Source of the DNA: Pelomonas lactea
GTDB taxonomy: Bacteria > Pseudomonadota > Gammaproteobacteria > Burkholderiales > Burkholderiaceae_C
Direction of reading: 5' to 3'
Length of the DNA: 64,000 bases
Assembly (NCBI RefSeq): GCF_043555885.1
Contig: NZ_JBIGHX010000007.1
Span: 186,001-250,000 of the forward strand
Below, one piece after another: positions 7,683 to 16,369 of the stretch (positions are counted from its first letter, which is position 1; each line of letters starts with the position of its first letter). A program made the position numbers and the translations under genes. The notes beneath the pieces were generated by a model that worked only from the letters and a program-made list of their open reading frames with translations, searched no databases and was not told where the DNA came from.

Positions 7683-9464
7683 CTACTCGCCCGACTGCTG
7701 CAGGCGCCACATCTCGGCGTAGCGGCCGCCGCGGGCCAGCAGCTCGTCGTGCCGGCCGCGCTCGAGGATGCGGCCCTGCTCCAGCACCAGGATCTCGTGC
7801 GCGTCCACCACGGTGGACAGCCGGTGCGCGATGACCAGCACGGTCTTGTTCTGCCCCACCGACTCCAGCTCGGCCTGGATGGCGCGCTCGTTGGTCGAGT
7901 CCAGCGCCGACGTGGCCTCGTCAAAGATCAGGATGGGCGGGTTCTTCAGCAGCGTGCGGGCGATGGCCACGCGCTGCTTCTCGCCGCCCGACAGCTTCAG
8001 GCCGCGTTCGCCCACCATGGTGTCGTAACCCTTGGGCGTGGCGGCGATGAAGCCGTGGATGTGCGCCGCGCGCGCCGCGGCCTCCACCTCGGCGGCGCTG
8101 GCGCCGGGCCGGCCGTAGGCGATGTTGTAGGCCACCGTGTCGTTGAACAGCACCGTGTCCTGCGGCACGATGCCGATGGCCTTGCGCAGGCTGTGCTGCG
8201 TGACGGCGCGGATGTCCTGCCCGTCGATGCGGATGGCGCCGCCGTCCAGGTCGTAGAAGCGATACAGCAGCCGCGCCAGCGTGCTCTTGCCCGAGCCGCT
8301 GGGGCCCACGACGGCGACCTTCTTGCCCGCCGGGATCTCGAAGCTGACGCCGTGCAGGATGGGCCGCGCCGGGTCGTAGGCGAAGCGCACGTCGTCGAAC
8401 CGGACGCTGCCGCCGCTCACCTGCAGGTCGACGGCGCCCGGTGCGTCTGCCACCTCGCGCTCGCGGTCCAGCAGCAGGAACAGCTTCTCGATGTCGGTCA
8501 GGCTCTGCTTGATCTCGCGATAGATGACGCCGAGGAAGTTCAGCGGGATGTAGAGCTGGATCATGAAGGCGTTGACCATGACCAGGTCGCCCAGGCTCAT
8601 CTGCCCGGCCACCACGCCCTGCGTGGCCCGCCACAGCATCAGCACCAGCGCCGTCGCGATGATGAGCTGCTGGCCGGTGTTGAGCATGGACAGCGTCGTC
8701 TGGCTCTTCAACTGCGCGCGGCGCAGCTTCTCCAGGCTCTCGTCGTAGCGGCGCGCCTCGAAGTCCTCGTTGTTGAAGTACTTGACCGTCTCGTAGTTCA
8801 GCAGCGAGTCGATGGCCTTGCTGTGGGCCACCGAGTCCAGCTCGTTGAGCGTCTTGCGGAACTGCGTGCGCCAGTTCGTGACGACGACGGTGAACGTGAC
8901 GTAGACCACCAGCGCCGCGACGGTGATGCCGGCGAACCAGGCGTCGAACTTGACGCCCAGCAGCGTCAGCACGAGCGCGACCTCGATCAGCGTCGGCACG
9001 ATGCTGTAGAGCGAGTAGCTGATCAGCGAGTGCACGGCGCGGGTGCCGCGCTCGATGTCGCGCGTCATGCCGCCCGTCTGGCGCTCCAGGTGGAAGCGCA
9101 GCGACAGGTCGTGCAGATGGCGGAACACCTGCAGCGAGATGCTGCGCGCCGTGCCCTCGGTGGCCTTGGCGAAGATCAGCTCGCGCAGTTCGGTGAACAG
9201 CGACGTCGACAGCCGCAGCGCGCCGTAGGCCACCAGCAGGCCCAGCGGCACGACCAGCAGCGTCTGCGGCGCACCGGGCTTGAGGTCCAGGCTGTCGATG
9301 AGGTGCTTGAGCAGGATGGGCACGCCCACGTTGCTGAGCTTGGCGCCCACCATGAAGGCCAGCGCCAGCCCGACGCGCCAGCGGTAGCGCCACAGGTAGG
9401 GCAGCAGGCGGCCCACCGTGCCCCAGTCGCCGCGGACGGCGGCGGCGTTGCCTGTGGGTGGCAC
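7683..9464 (-). CDS. Atm1/HMT1-type ABC exporter (fused permease-ATPase)
   Basis: About 593 aa from a GTG at 9464; an upstream start at 9551 would overlap the divergent thioesterase gene. The transmembrane domain begins at YLWRYRWRVGLALAFMVGAKL. The phrase NYETVKYFNNEDFE and the helix LRRAQLKSQTTLSMLNTGQQ are typical of Atm1/ABCB7-like exporters, which move glutathione-linked metal or sulfur compounds. The ATPase domain has Walker A GPSGSGKST, signature LSGGEKQR and Walker B ILIFDEATSALD with the catalytic Glu. It is a half-transporter expected to work as an inner-membrane homodimer. The substrate is not readable from sequence. Confidence 0.9.
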   Translation of the reverse strand: MPPTGNAAAVRGDWGTVGRLLPYLWRYRWRVGLALAFMVGAKLSNVGVPILLKHLIDSLDLKPGAPQTLLVVPLGLLVAYGALRLSTSLFTELRELIFAKATEGTARSISLQVFRHLHDLSLRFHLERQTGGMTRDIERGTRAVHSLISYSLYSIVPTLIEVALVLTLLGVKFDAWFAGITVAALVVYVTFTVVVTNWRTQFRKTLNELDSVAHSKAIDSLLNYETVKYFNNEDFEARRYDESLEKLRRAQLKSQTTLSMLNTGQQLIIATALVLMLWRATQGVVAGQMSLGDLVMVNAFMIQLYIPLNFLGVIYREIKQSLTDIEKLFLLLDREREVADAPGAVDLQVSGGSVRFDDVRFAYDPARPILHGVSFEIPAGKKVAVVGPSGSGKSTLARLLYRFYDLDGGAIRIDGQDIRAVTQHSLRKAIGIVPQDTVLFNDTVAYNIAYGRPGASAAEVEAAARAAHIHGFIAATPKGYDTMVGERGLKLSGGEKQRVAIARTLLKNPPILIFDEATSALDSTNERAIQAELESVGQNKTVLVIAHRLSTVVDAHEILVLEQGRILERGRHDELLARGGRYAEMWRLQQSGE

Positions 9465-9505
9465 GGTTGATGCTGAATTGAGAGATCGCAAGCTCAGGCC
9501 CGACA

Positions 9506-9940
9506 ATGAAAGCCGAATTCTCCCAAGTGAACGCCATGCCCCAGGAATCAAGCCCCGTCCAACACAAGCCCGGCGATCGCGAGCTCGTGCTGCGCGTGAT
9601 GCCCATGCCCGCCGACTCGAACGCGAACGGCGACATCTTCGGCGGCTGGATCATGGCGCAGGTGGACATCGCCGGCTCCATCCTGCCGGCGCGCCTCTCG
9701 CGCGGCCGCATCACGACGGTGGCCGTCAACGAGTTCATCTTCAAGCAGCCCGTCTCGGTGGGCGACCTGCTGAGCTTCTACGCCACCATCACGCGCGTGG
9801 GCCGCACGTCGGTGACGGTGCACGTGGAGGTGTTCGCCGAGCGCGACCCGGAGAACCTGCACGTGGTCAAGGTGACCGAGGCCAACCTGACCTACGTGGC
9901 GATCGACCGCGACGGCAAGCCGCGCCAGGTCACGGCCTGA
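9506..9940 (+). CDS. acyl-CoA thioesterase, YciA/hotdog family
   Basis: A 144-aa protein with the hallmark ANGDIFGGWIMAQVD (40-54) of the YciA/BACH hotdog hydrolases, including the catalytic Asp54 region. VAVNEFIFKQPVSVGDLL and VGRTSVTVHVEVF follow, as in the family. It hydrolyses acyl-CoA to free acid and CoA in the cytoplasm. ATG at 9536 is an alternative start. The gene is divergent from the ABC exporter, with overlapping 5' regions, so the two promoters must be very close. Confidence 0.9.
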   Translation: MKAEFSQVNAMPQESSPVQHKPGDRELVLRVMPMPADSNANGDIFGGWIMAQVDIAGSILPARLSRGRITTVAVNEFIFKQPVSVGDLLSFYATITRVGRTSVTVHVEVFAERDPENLHVVKVTEANLTYVAIDRDGKPRQVTA

Positions 9941-9971
9941 GACTGGCGCGGGCCGGGCGCAGGGCTTCAGG

Positions 9972-11801
9972 TCACGGCGTCGCGATCAGGTCGACCGCGT
10001 CGTAGGAGAAGCCCGGGCTGAGGAAGCCCGTGCCGCTGGTGCCGCTGACGACATTGATCGTCACCGTGTTGGTGCCGGCCACCAGCGCCGACGCCGGGAT
10101 GGCGTAGCTGTAGAGCCGGTTCACGCCGCGGTAGGTACCCACCGTCAGGTTGCGCGAGCCCTTGGGCGGCGCGGCGGGCACGGCGGACGTCCAGCCGTTG
10201 ACCGTGACCTGCGGCCGTGCGCCGTTGAAGTCGGTCGTCGTGCCCAGGCGCAGCGTCAGGTTCTGCAGCTGCGCGCTGGTCAGCGTGAACGTGATGACGC
10301 GGGCGTTGTTGACGTCCTTCCACTGGTAGGCCGGGAAGCCCGTGGCGGCCGTGGCGCTGCCGACCGCGAAGCCGGGCGCCACCCAGCCGCTCATGCGGCT
10401 GTCGCTCGGGTGCATGCTGGTGAGGCGGCTGCCGTTGACGAACTCGGCCGGCGAGCCATCCCACGCGCCGATGCGCCACAGCGCCGGCGTGGCGGCCGGG
10501 TCGGCATTGATCGTCAGCGTGTTCAGTGCCGTCGTGCCGCCCGCCGTCACGTTGACGCTGCCGGTGTAGACGGCCAGCTCGTTCTTGTAGACCGTCAGCG
10601 TGTAGCTGCCCGGGCGCATGCCGGTGCTCTTGAAGTAGCCGCTGTTGGCGAGGTTGGCCGTCGTCCAGTACTGCGCCTGGCTGTTGGCGAAGCCCACGGT
10701 GTAGGTGTAGGCCGGGTCGGTGCCCGACAGGCCCACGCCGGCCACGGCGCCGCGGCCCGCGGGCGGCACGTAGCCATCCAGGCCCATCAGCGAGAACCAG
10801 CTGGTGTCCGGCGCTGCCGGTGCGCCGCCGCCGGTGAACATCAGCGTGTAGCTGTTCAGCACGCCCATGCGGAAGGCCTCGGTCTGGCCCTCGCCGTAGT
10901 TGACGATGTAGGTCAGCTCGTTGTTGGTGGACGTGATCTGGTTGAGCAGGCTGCGGTAGAACGGGCCGCCGGAGCCGCCCTCCTGGTTGTCGCGGTAGAA
11001 CCAGAGGCCCACCGTGCCGCCGCTGTTGACGCCGCCGAAGTACTGCCAGTCCTTCACGCGCATGTTGGCGTAGTGCTTGGAGCGTGTCTGGCCGGCATAG
11101 GTGCCGCTGGGGATGCCGAACACGTCGCTGGCCTCGACGGTGGTGCTGGTGTCGCGCAGGTCCTGCGCCCAGCTGCCGTTGGCGGTGAGGCCGCCGGGCG
11201 TGCCGGCCGGACCGCCCCTGGACAGCGCCGCGATGGGCACGCGCACGATGAAGCGCACCAGGTTCAGCGTGTCGGGTTCCTCGGTGAAATAGGTGCCCAT
11301 GTAGATGCGCGGCTCGCCGCTCCTGGCCAGGTAGTAGTGCTTGAGCACGCCGCCGTTGGCGCTGTTCACCGTCACCGTGATCTTCACGTAGGCGCCGCCG
11401 CTGACGACGCCGCCGTTGGCAGTCGACGCGGGCGTGGCGGCGCCGGTGCTGCTGATCATCTGCGCCTGCACGTCGACGGCCGAGACGTTGCTGTAGAGGT
11501 AGTCGAAGCCCGAGTTCAGCTGCGAGCCGCGGCTGGCGTCGGCGTACTGCACGCCGTTGTAGACGAGGCTGGAGAGGTCGCCCTTGGACTGCGTGCTGAC
11601 GCCGTTGTCGTAGGCCATGACCTTGAACACCAGGCCGCCGCCGGTGTCCACCTGGTACTGCACCTTGGACGAGCTGCCGCTGTCGTAGAGCGTGGTGAGG
11701 CTGAAGGCCGCCATGGCGGGCGAGCCCAGGGCCATGAAGAAGAGCGCGCAGGCCAGCGCACCCAGCCGGCGCAGAGGCCGGCGGAGAAAGTCGATCCGCA
11801 T
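9972..11801 (-). CDS. secreted rhamnogalacturonan lyase (PL4-like)
   Basis: A 609-aa protein with a Sec signal peptide: basic start (MRIDFLRRPLRRL), hydrophobic core and Ala-x-Ala cleavage after residue 31. The body matches polysaccharide lyase family 4: an N-terminal β-sandwich (about 32-330, with EPRIYMGTYFTEEP and YFGGVNSGGTVGLWFYRDNQ), a fibronectin-like middle domain (GTYTLTVYKNELAVYTGSVNV region) and a C-terminal carbohydrate-binding-like domain. It would cleave the rhamnogalacturonan I backbone of pectin outside the cytoplasm, which fits a plant- or detritus-associated life. The start has a GGAGA ribosome site; upstream methionines lack one. No other pectin gene is adjacent. Confidence 0.8.
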   Translation of the reverse strand: MRIDFLRRPLRRLGALACALFFMALGSPAMAAFSLTTLYDSGSSSKVQYQVDTGGGLVFKVMAYDNGVSTQSKGDLSSLVYNGVQYADASRGSQLNSGFDYLYSNVSAVDVQAQMISSTGAATPASTANGGVVSGGAYVKITVTVNSANGGVLKHYYLARSGEPRIYMGTYFTEEPDTLNLVRFIVRVPIAALSRGGPAGTPGGLTANGSWAQDLRDTSTTVEASDVFGIPSGTYAGQTRSKHYANMRVKDWQYFGGVNSGGTVGLWFYRDNQEGGSGGPFYRSLLNQITSTNNELTYIVNYGEGQTEAFRMGVLNSYTLMFTGGGAPAAPDTSWFSLMGLDGYVPPAGRGAVAGVGLSGTDPAYTYTVGFANSQAQYWTTANLANSGYFKSTGMRPGSYTLTVYKNELAVYTGSVNVTAGGTTALNTLTINADPAATPALWRIGAWDGSPAEFVNGSRLTSMHPSDSRMSGWVAPGFAVGSATAATGFPAYQWKDVNNARVITFTLTSAQLQNLTLRLGTTTDFNGARPQVTVNGWTSAVPAAPPKGSRNLTVGTYRGVNRLYSYAIPASALVAGTNTVTINVVSGTSGTGFLSPGFSYDAVDLIATP

Positions 11802-11907
11802 GTGTTGTCTCCGTTGGTGCCCGGCCATCTACTGCTCACTGCTGCGGGCGGTGCTGCCGCGTGATTGCGGCCGAGTCAGTCTAGGAAGCGGCCTGTCGCC
11901 GCAGCAC

Positions 11908-12642
11908 TCAAGTTGTTGAGTGCTTCGCAACCTTCGGCAACGCCGCCACGATGTGGTCGGCCAACGCCTCGGCCCACAGCGCATAGCCCCGCGGGCCGGG
12001 GTGAAAGCCGTCGGGGGCCATCAAGGCCGCCGCGTCCCGCTGCAGCGCGGGCGGCAGGTGCACCACGCGCCGCGCCGGCTGGCCGGCCAGCCCCGCCGCC
12101 AGCGCCGCGTTGAAGCGCGCCGCCTGCTGCCCGAAGAACCAGCGCAGCGGCTGCGGCAGCAGCGGGAAGGACTGCATGGGCGGCGCCGCGCAGTGCAGGC
12201 TCAGCCGCACGCCGGCGAGTGCGCGGGCATGGGCGTCGATGGCATCCAGCGCCGCGAGCGCGTCCGGCGGCGAGACCTGGTCGACGACGTCGTTCACGCC
12301 CAGCGCCGTGACCAGCACATCGGCCGGCGCCAGCTCGGCCTCCCGCAGCGCCGCGAGCGCCTGCACGCTGCGGTGGCCGCTGGCGGCCACCAGCTGCCAG
12401 CCCACCGGCCGGCCCAGCTGCGCCGCCAGCGTGCGGGCGAGACACCCGGCCAGCGCCTCGTCCCGATGCGCAGCACCGACGCCGGCGGCCGATGAGTCAC
12501 CGACGATGAGCAGGCGCAGCGCGCCGCCATCGCACGAGCGCTCGCCCTCGGCCTCCGGCAGCCGCAGCGCCGTGGCACGCACGCGCCGGCCCTGCCAGAT
12601 CAGCAACGGGCCCAGCAGCAGTTTGGCCAGCATCAGTCGCAT
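11908..12642 (-). CDS. SGNH/GDSL-type esterase
   Basis: A 244-aa protein with the four SGNH blocks: GDSS (catalytic Ser50), a Gly block, GVND (115-118, oxyanion Asn) and DGFHPG (Asp211, His214). A short hydrophobic N-terminus (MLAKLLLGPLLIWQG) could act as a membrane anchor or uncleaved signal. It is an ester or thioester hydrolase whose substrate cannot be deduced. The gene is tandem with, and downstream of, the secreted lyase gene on the same strand, but a 170-nt spacing leaves open whether they form an operon. Confidence 0.85.
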   Translation of the reverse strand: MRLMLAKLLLGPLLIWQGRRVRATALRLPEAEGERSCDGGALRLLIVGDSSAAGVGAAHRDEALAGCLARTLAAQLGRPVGWQLVAASGHRSVQALAALREAELAPADVLVTALGVNDVVDQVSPPDALAALDAIDAHARALAGVRLSLHCAAPPMQSFPLLPQPLRWFFGQQAARFNAALAAGLAGQPARRVVHLPPALQRDAAALMAPDGFHPGPRGYALWAEALADHIVAALPKVAKHSTT

Positions 12643-12776
12643 CGGTGGGTCATCTCGGTGGTAACGGCGTCAGCCCTGTCCGACCTCAGGCCGCCGCGCC
12701 GTCCGGCATGACGAGAACGGTCGCGGCCCTAGGCTTCATGCATGCGCCGCCAAGGCGTCAACCGTAGGAGCCCACC

Positions 12777-12938
12777 ATGCTGCGTTACGCCATCATCTTC
12801 TTCGTCATCGCCCTGATCGCCGCCGTGTTCGGCTTCACGGGCATCGCCGCCAGCGCGGCCGGCTTTGCCCAGATCCTGTTCTACGGCTTCCTGATCCTGG
12901 CCGTCATCGGCCTGCTGGTCGGCCTGGTGCGCCGATAG
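12777..12938 (+). CDS. DUF1328 small membrane protein (YtjA family)
   Basis: A 53-aa protein that is almost entirely hydrophobic, with two membrane segments: about 3-22 (RYAIIFFVIALIAAVFGF) and 30-50 (FAQILFYGFLILAVIGLLVGL). The central TGIAASAAG turn is the mark of the DUF1328 family. A ribosome site (TAGGAG) lies 7 nt before the ATG. Such proteins are common in proteobacteria, often with stress-related expression, but the function is unknown. It stands alone and converges on the enoyl-CoA hydratase gene. Confidence 0.9.
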   Translation: MLRYAIIFFVIALIAAVFGFTGIAASAAGFAQILFYGFLILAVIGLLVGLVRR

Positions 12939-12942
12939 GCGC

Positions 12943-13707
12943 TCAGGAGAACTTCGAGAAGTCCGGCTTGCGCTTCTGGAAGAAGGCCTGGAAGGCCTCC
13001 ATGGCCTCCGGGCTGCGCAGCCGGGCGCTGAACACCTCGGCCTCGCGCGTGATGGCCGCCTTGACGTCATCGCGCTGAGCGTCGCGGATCAGCCGCTTGC
13101 TGTCACGCACCGCGCCGGGCGCGAGGTTGTTGAAACGCTCGGCCACGCGCCGGGCATGGTTCAGCACCTCGGTGCCGGCCAGCACGCCGTTGGCGATGCC
13201 GCACTCGACGGCCTGCTCACCCGTGAACGGGTCGCCCAGCAGCAGCTTCTCGGCCGCTCGGCGGTTGCCCATCAGCTGCGGCACGACGAGGCTGGACGCG
13301 AACTCCGGCACCAGGCCCAGGCCCACGAAGGGCATGGCCAGGCGCGCGTCATCCGCCACGTAGACCAGGTCGCAGTGCAGCAGCAGCGTCGTGCCGATGC
13401 CGATGGCCGCACCGGTCACGGCGGCGACGACCGGCTTGCCGCAATCCACCAGCGCATGCATGAACTGGAACACCGGCGCGTCCTCGCCACGCGGCGGGCG
13501 GCCCATGAAGTCCTCCAGGTCGTTGCCCGATGTGAAGATGCCGGGCTGGCCGGTGATCAGCACCGCGCGTGCCTCGGGCGCGGCGTCGGCCGCGCGCAGC
13601 GCATCGGCCATCTGCTGGTACATGTCCTGCGTGATGGCGTTCTTCTTCTCGGGGCGGGCGATCTCGATCGTCGCGACGCCGTTGACGGTGTAGGTCTTGA
13701 TGGTCAT
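12943..13707 (-). CDS. enoyl-CoA hydratase/isomerase (crotonase family)
   Basis: A 254-aa crotonase-fold protein: oxyanion-hole block GIFTSGNDLEDFM and VAAVTGAAIGIGTTLLLHCDLVYVADDARLAMPFVGLGLVPEFAS. The position normally holding a second catalytic Glu has a Pro-Glu-Phe context, typical of short enoyl-CoA hydratase/isomerases of broad specificity. It acts in β-oxidation. Gene order places it at the end of the fad cluster, but a 267-bp repeat element lies directly before its ATG and no ribosome site is visible there. Expression may therefore depend on signals inside the repeat. Confidence 0.9.
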   Translation of the reverse strand: MTIKTYTVNGVATIEIARPEKKNAITQDMYQQMADALRAADAAPEARAVLITGQPGIFTSGNDLEDFMGRPPRGEDAPVFQFMHALVDCGKPVVAAVTGAAIGIGTTLLLHCDLVYVADDARLAMPFVGLGLVPEFASSLVVPQLMGNRRAAEKLLLGDPFTGEQAVECGIANGVLAGTEVLNHARRVAERFNNLAPGAVRDSKRLIRDAQRDDVKAAITREAEVFSARLRSPEAMEAFQAFFQKRKPDFSKFS

Positions 13708-13711
13708 GGCA

Positions 13712-13978
13712 GGGGCCTGTTCACGCTACGGGAATCGGTGCGAGAGGGCCTGCGCGGGCGCAGGGCTGGGCGTGCGACACCGCCTGGGCTCATGCCCAGG
13801 CAAGGCGCGCAACGACGCCATGCACTCGCGCAGGCCCTCTCCCGAAGGGTTGTCACTTGAAAGCCCGCGCGCGGCGTTACGAAGCCTCGCTGGGGTCGCC
13901 CCCCCAGCTTCGCTTCGCGCCTTGCTCGCGGGCTTTCAAGTGTCAACGCATCCGATCCCCGTAGTGTGAACAGGCCCC
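13712..13978. repeat. MITE-like nested inverted-repeat element
   Basis: Outer arms of about 30 bp (13712-13741 and 13948-13978, both starting GGGGCCTGTTCAC when read inward, with a few mismatches) enclose two perfect internal hairpins. Hairpin 1 has 15-bp arms (13742-13756/13827-13841, GAGAGGGCCTGCGCG). Hairpin 2 has 16-bp arms (13854-13869/13927-13942, CACTTGAAAGCCCGCG), with further pairing inside. The fold is a three-way junction. It holds no plausible gene. It fills exactly the space between the DUF1569 stop and the enoyl-CoA hydratase start. No flanking duplication was recognised. Confidence 0.8.
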
Positions 13979-13983
13979 GTCCT

Positions 13984-14517
13984 TCACGCGACTGCAGTCT
14001 TGGCTTGGAACTGCGTCCAGTGGTTCGCCAAGTGCATCAAATGGGCACGCTCGTACTGCGGCTTGGTCAGCTCGCCGTAGGCGAAATGAGGCCGCAGCGT
14101 ACCGTTGAATTGCGCGAAAGCGTCCATCGCGTCCAGCAGCCGCTGCACCGACACCTTGAGCGCCTGCGCCGCGTCCAGCGCCGGCGCGCCGGGGATGGGC
14201 TCGCTCAGGTCGTGGCTCATCGCGCCGCGTGCATTGAAGACGGCGAACGCCGCCGAGCCGACGGATGAGCGGAACCACGCGCCCTTGAGCGCCGGGAATC
14301 CCTGCATCGAGAACTCGATGCTCTGCGCCAGGTGTTGCAGCACCTGGCTGAGGTTCCACGGGTTGCCCTCCACGACCTTGGGCGTGAACAGCAGGTCCAG
14401 CACGGCCTGCTGCGCCTCCTTCCAGGTCAGGAAGGTCTTGAGCCGGCCGGAACAGCCGGCCAGGGGCGCCGCCGCGAGCAGCAGGGTGGTGGTCTTGAGC
14501 GCGCGGCGACGGTCCAT
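13984..14517 (-). CDS. DUF1569 (DinB-like) lipoprotein
   Basis: A 177-aa protein. The N-terminus has an RR-containing basic stretch, a hydrophobic core and a lipobox LAGC (Cys22), so it is probably a lipid-anchored envelope protein. A Tat-type signal is possible from DRRRALKT. The helical body, with HLAQSIEFSMQGFP and the conserved ending PHFAYGELTKPQYERAHLMHLANHW, matches the DUF1569/DinB-like four-helix family, where His residues can bind metal. Function is unknown. It begins 3 nt after the thiolase stop and so belongs to the fad operon. Confidence 0.75.
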   Translation of the reverse strand: MDRRRALKTTTLLLAAAPLAGCSGRLKTFLTWKEAQQAVLDLLFTPKVVEGNPWNLSQVLQHLAQSIEFSMQGFPALKGAWFRSSVGSAAFAVFNARGAMSHDLSEPIPGAPALDAAQALKVSVQRLLDAMDAFAQFNGTLRPHFAYGELTKPQYERAHLMHLANHWTQFQAKTAVA

Positions 14518-14520
14518 GGG

Positions 14521-15744
14521 TTACAGCCTTTCGAAGATGCCAGCAGCGCCTTGACCGGCGCCAACGCACATTGTCACCATGCCGTACTTGCCGCCCGTGC
14601 GGCGCAGGCCGTGGATGACCGAGGCCGCGCGGATGGCGCCGGTGGCGCCCAGCGGGTGGCCCAGGGCAATGGCGCCGCCGTTGGGGTTGACCTTGGCGCG
14701 ATCCAGCTCAATGCCCTTGCTGTCCAGGTCGTTGAGCACGGCCAGGCTCTGTGCGGCGAAGGCTTCGTTCAGTTCCACCCAGTCCAGGTCCTTGGCGGAG
14801 ATGCCGGCGGCCTTCAGCGCGGCCGGGATGGCTTCGATGGGGCCGATGCCCATGATCTCGGGCGGCACGCCGCGCACGGCGAACGACACGAAGCGGGCCA
14901 GCGGCGTCAGGTTGTAGCGCTTGAGCGCGGCTTCACTGACGATCAGCAGGCCGCCCGAGCCGTCGGAGGTTTGCGAGCTGTTGCCTGCTGTGACGCTGCC
15001 CTTGGCGGCGAACACCGGCTTGAGCTTGGCCAGGCCTTCCAGCGAGGTGTCGGGGCGGGCGCCTTCGTCCAGGCTCACGATGCGGGTCTTGACGTTGACC
15101 GAGCCCGAAGTGGGATCAGCCAGGTTGGGTGTGCGCTCGACCACGTCGAACGGCGTGATCTCGGCGGCGAAGTGGCCGGCCTGCATGGCGGCCACGGCGC
15201 GGCGGTGCGATTCCACCGAGAACGCGTCCTGCGCCTCGCGGCTGATCTTCCACTGCGCGGCCACCTTCTCGGCCGTCAGGCCCATGCCGTAGGCGATGCC
15301 GATGTTCTCGTCTTTCTCGAAGATCAGCGGCGACAGGCTGGGCTTGTTGCCACCCATCGGGATCATGGACATGGACTCCACGCCACCGGCGAACATCACG
15401 TCGGCCTCGCCGACGCGGATGCGGTCGGCCGCCATCTGCACGGCGGTGATGCCCGAGGCGCAGTAGCGGTTCACGGTCACGCCGCCGATGGTGTTGCCCA
15501 GGCCGGCCAGCACCGAGGCCACGCGGGCGATGTTCATGCCCTGCTCGCCTTCGGGGAAAGAGCAGCCGACGATGGCGTCTTCAATGGCAGCGGGATCCAG
15601 GCCCGGGGCCTGGGCCAGCGCGGCCTGCATCACCTTGACGAGCATCTCGTCCGGGCGGGTGTTCTTGAAATAGCCGCGGCCGCTCTTGCCGATCGGCAGA
15701 CGGGTGGCGGAGACGATGTAGGCGTCTTGGACTTGCTTGCTCAT
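14521..15744 (-). CDS. fadA: acetyl-CoA C-acyltransferase (3-ketoacyl-CoA thiolase)
   Basis: A 407-aa thiolase with all catalytic elements: nucleophile Cys95 in VNRYCASG, His363 in GGAIALGHPLGATGA and Cys393 in TMCVGAGQG. It cleaves 3-ketoacyl-CoA with CoA to give acetyl-CoA and a shortened acyl-CoA, the last step of β-oxidation. It lies downstream of the bifunctional HCDH/ECH gene, separated by a DUF4442 gene. The upstream spacer carries a palindromic repeat. The symbol is given by role; orthology to E. coli FadA was not tested. Confidence 0.92.
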   Translation of the reverse strand: MSKQVQDAYIVSATRLPIGKSGRGYFKNTRPDEMLVKVMQAALAQAPGLDPAAIEDAIVGCSFPEGEQGMNIARVASVLAGLGNTIGGVTVNRYCASGITAVQMAADRIRVGEADVMFAGGVESMSMIPMGGNKPSLSPLIFEKDENIGIAYGMGLTAEKVAAQWKISREAQDAFSVESHRRAVAAMQAGHFAAEITPFDVVERTPNLADPTSGSVNVKTRIVSLDEGARPDTSLEGLAKLKPVFAAKGSVTAGNSSQTSDGSGGLLIVSEAALKRYNLTPLARFVSFAVRGVPPEIMGIGPIEAIPAALKAAGISAKDLDWVELNEAFAAQSLAVLNDLDSKGIELDRAKVNPNGGAIALGHPLGATGAIRAASVIHGLRRTGGKYGMVTMCVGAGQGAAGIFERL

Positions 15745-15764
15745 GGTGCTTCCTTGGTCAGTTG

Positions 15765-15804
15765 GGGACAGAGCTACGCGCGGGTACGCGCTTCGGTCTG
15801 TCCC
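15765..15804. repeat. GGGACAGA palindromic repeat, copy A
   Basis: Arms GGGACAGA (15765-15772) and TCTGTCCC (15797-15804) enclose a GC-rich inner part (CTACGCGCGGGTACGCGC) that can pair further. It overlaps the last codons of the DUF4442 gene and supplies its stop codon. A near-identical copy lies at 16324-16360, the other side of that gene. It could act as a transcript-stabilising or terminating hairpin, or as a mobile palindrome. Confidence 0.75.
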
Positions 15805-16304
15805 GCAAGGTCTTGGGATTGGGGCTTCTCTTTGGGCACCCAGGCCCAGACAAATTCACACTGGATCGGCTCGATGCCGGCTTCATCGGTGACCGTCACG
15901 GCCACCGTCACCTCACCCTTGGTCTGCGACGCAAGCAGCGCACGCTGCTCGGCCGTCAGATGCGCCTCGGCGCGCAGGGCCCCGGTCGCGCGCTTCTTGA
16001 ACGCGACGTTCAGGCTCTTGCACAGCGGCAGGCAGTCGTCTCGCACGTTCATGCCCACCACCATGCCGGTGGCGGTTTCGGCCACCAGCGTCATGGCCGC
16101 CGCGTGCACGCCACGGATGTGGTTCTGCACGGGGCGCCGGTTGGCGATGCGGATCTCGCTGCGCTCGGGCGTGAGCGCGACGAAGTCCAGCCCCGCCGTG
16201 CCGGTGAGGGGCACCGCCCGCCGCAGCGCGAAGTTGCGCGCGGCGCCACGCAGCGGGGCGGGCAGGCCGTCCAGCTTGGCGAGGGTGCGTTGAAGCCTAT
16301 TCAT
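15774..16304 (-). CDS. DUF4442 hotdog-fold thioesterase-like protein
   Basis: A 176-aa protein of the DUF4442 hotdog superfamily: a basic helical N-terminus, then FVALTPERSEIRIANRRPVQNHIRGVHAAAMTLVAETATGMVVGMN, the hotdog core. It may remove CoA from stalled acyl-CoA intermediates or bind acyl chains. It sits between the HCDH/ECH and thiolase genes of the fad cluster. The last ten residues (AGQTEARTRA) come from a palindromic repeat, so the original C-terminus may have been replaced by insertion. Confidence 0.8.
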   Translation of the reverse strand: MNRLQRTLAKLDGLPAPLRGAARNFALRRAVPLTGTAGLDFVALTPERSEIRIANRRPVQNHIRGVHAAAMTLVAETATGMVVGMNVRDDCLPLCKSLNVAFKKRATGALRAEAHLTAEQRALLASQTKGEVTVAVTVTDEAGIEPIQCEFVWAWVPKEKPQSQDLAGQTEARTRA

Positions 16305-16323
16305 TTCGAGTTTGAGTCAGTCG

Positions 16324-16360
16324 GGGACAGAGCTACGCGCTGCGCGCTTCGGTCTGTCCC
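16324..16360. repeat. GGGACAGA palindromic repeat, copy B
   Basis: Arms GGGACAGA (16324-16331) and TCTGTCCC (16353-16360) with inner CTACGCGCTGCGCGCTTC. It is nearly the same as the copy at 15765-15804 but three bases shorter in the loop. It lies in the spacer between the HCDH/ECH stop and the DUF4442 start, inside the operon. Confidence 0.75.
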
Positions 16361-16369
16361 GCGATGTCA

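Noticed and set aside
13712..13978. CRISPR array or tandem repeat
   Set aside because: Repeats are inverted and nested, with no regular spacers. No cas gene is present in the window.
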